Shown: positions 5,770-6,404 of the stretch, one piece after another
Layout of the letters: every line of letters starts with the position of its first letter
Numbering within the stretch: position 1 is the first letter of the stretch
The notes under the pieces: model-generated
What the model saw: only the letters and a program-made list of their open reading frames with translations
Databases searched by the model: none
Told to the model about the DNA's origin: nothing
Translations under genes and position numbers: made by a program
Source: Comamonadaceae bacterium
GTDB taxonomy: Bacteria; Pseudomonadota; Gammaproteobacteria; Burkholderiales; Burkholderiaceae_C
DNA: 6,404 nucleotides
Assembly: GCA_947374505.1 (NCBI GenBank)
Contig: CANCCE010000157.1
Location: 1 to 6,404, forward strand
Reading direction: 5' to 3'

Positions 5770-5808
5770 ACTTTTAAAGCATCAATCAATGACCTTACCC
5801 AAGAACAC

Positions 5809-6404
5809 ATGGAACGCAGCGATCTGAAATTGGTACTCGCCGTACGCGAGCAGGGCAGCTTGGCCGCTGCCGCGCTGAGTCTGGACGTGGCACCGCCGGT
5901 CGTGACCAAACGCTTGGCGGCGCTCGAGGCCAAGCTTGGCCAAAAGCTGTTTCAGCGCACCACGCGGCGCGTGAGTGCAACCGCCGAAGGTGAAACATTG
6001 TGCGAGCGCGCCATCGTGCTACTCCAAGGATTTGAAGCCCTGGAGGCCGAACTGCAAGAGCGCAAGGCCGAACCGACCGGCTTGATCCGGCTCGCTGCGA
6101 CCTTTGGTTTCGGGCGCTTGTGGCTGGGGCCGGCGCTGGCCAATTTTCAGGCGCAGCACCCGCGCATCGAGATTCAGCTGCAGCTCACCGAGCAATTGCC
6201 CGACCTGGCGGCCGACGGCTACGACGGCGCCATCTGGCTGTGGTCGGTCGACAGCCGGCAAGCGGCGCAATGGGTGTCTAGGCGGTTGGCGCGCAACCAG
6301 CGCGTGCTGGTCGCCTCCCCGGCTTATCTAAAGCAACACGGATTACCCGGCACACCGGAATCATTACAAGACCACGCCTGCCTCATCGTGCGCGAAAACG
6401 GCAA
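5809..6404 (+). CDS. LysR-type transcriptional regulator, N-terminal two-thirds (cut by window edge)
   Basis: The ATG at 5809 opens a frame of 198 complete codons that runs off the right edge; a full LysR protein has about 300 residues. Residues 4-62 form the winged helix-turn-helix: SDLKLVLAVREQGSLAAAA, then PPVVTKRLAALEAKLGQKLF and RTTRRVSATAEGE. The linker helix covers about 63-90. The effector-binding domain starts near GLIRLAATFGFGR (91-103) and continues through LPDLAADGYDGAIWLW and RRLARNQRVLVASPAYL. The RTTRRV wing and overall type resemble regulators such as E. coli DmlR, which is divergent from dmlA. By position this protein likely controls the hydrolase-dehydrogenase operon and itself in response to a substrate of that pathway. 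The Shine-Dalgarno sequence is weak (AAGAA, 5801-5805), but an upstream ATG at 5789 is out of frame and soon stops, so 5809 is the best start. Confidence 0.92.
   Translation, partial: MERSDLKLVLAVREQGSLAAAALSLDVAPPVVTKRLAALEAKLGQKLFQRTTRRVSATAEGETLCERAIVLLQGFEALEAELQERKAEPTGLIRLAATFGFGRLWLGPALANFQAQHPRIEIQLQLTEQLPDLAADGYDGAIWLWSVDSRQAAQWVSRRLARNQRVLVASPAYLKQHGLPGTPESLQDHACLIVRENG

Noticed and set aside
5742..6270. Minus-strand frames of 60-83 residues opposite the LysR gene
   Set aside because: Short, overlapping one another in different frames, and antisense to an intact helix-turn-helix coding region.

Overview
The window looks like a chromosomal segment of a beta-proteobacterium, most likely Burkholderiales and probably Comamonadaceae (Rhodoferax/Polaromonas-like). 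This is inferred from the mid-to-high GC coding style, the neighbourhood of an HU gene, tRNA-Val(UAC) and a PpiD gene, and protein sequences that read like that group. No database search was possible, so the taxon is an inference. No mobile element, CRISPR array or phage gene is visible.

Layout from left to right. (1) Positions 1-1853, minus strand: nearly all of ppiD, the membrane-anchored periplasmic folding factor; only its extreme C-terminus lies off the left edge. (2) Positions 1854-2100: a divergent intergenic region with a good sigma70-type promoter for the next gene. (3) Positions 2101-2916, plus strand: a compact MscS-type mechanosensitive channel. (4) Positions 2965-2999: a terminator hairpin shared by convergent transcripts. 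(5) Positions 3016-3091, minus: tRNA-Val(UAC) with encoded CCA, directly behind (6) hupB (3112-3384, minus, GTG start); the two are probably co-transcribed. (7) Positions 3385-3654: the hupB leader, with two inverted repeats, one of them terminator-like just before the ribosome binding site. (8) Positions 3655-4752 and 4778-5659, minus: a two-gene operon in which a fluoroacetate/haloacetate-dehalogenase-type alpha/beta hydrolase is followed 25 nt later by a tartrate/D-malate dehydrogenase (decarboxylating). (9) Positions 5660-5808: a divergent control region with a 7-bp dyad and a promoter. (10) From 5809, plus: the first 198 residues of a LysR-type regulator that runs off the right edge.

How the genes fit together. 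The left half is housekeeping: envelope protein folding, osmotic safety valve, nucleoid protein and a tRNA. The right half is an accessory catabolic module. The divergent LysR gene beside a D-malate-type dehydrogenase recalls the dmlR-dmlA arrangement of E. coli, but here a hydrolase with the complete fluoroacetate dehalogenase active-site set is the first gene of the operon. A hypothesis worth testing is that the hydrolase opens a 2-halo (or epoxy) dicarboxylic acid to give D-malate or tartrate, which the dehydrogenase then oxidises and decarboxylates toward central metabolism. This pairing is the most interesting part of the window.
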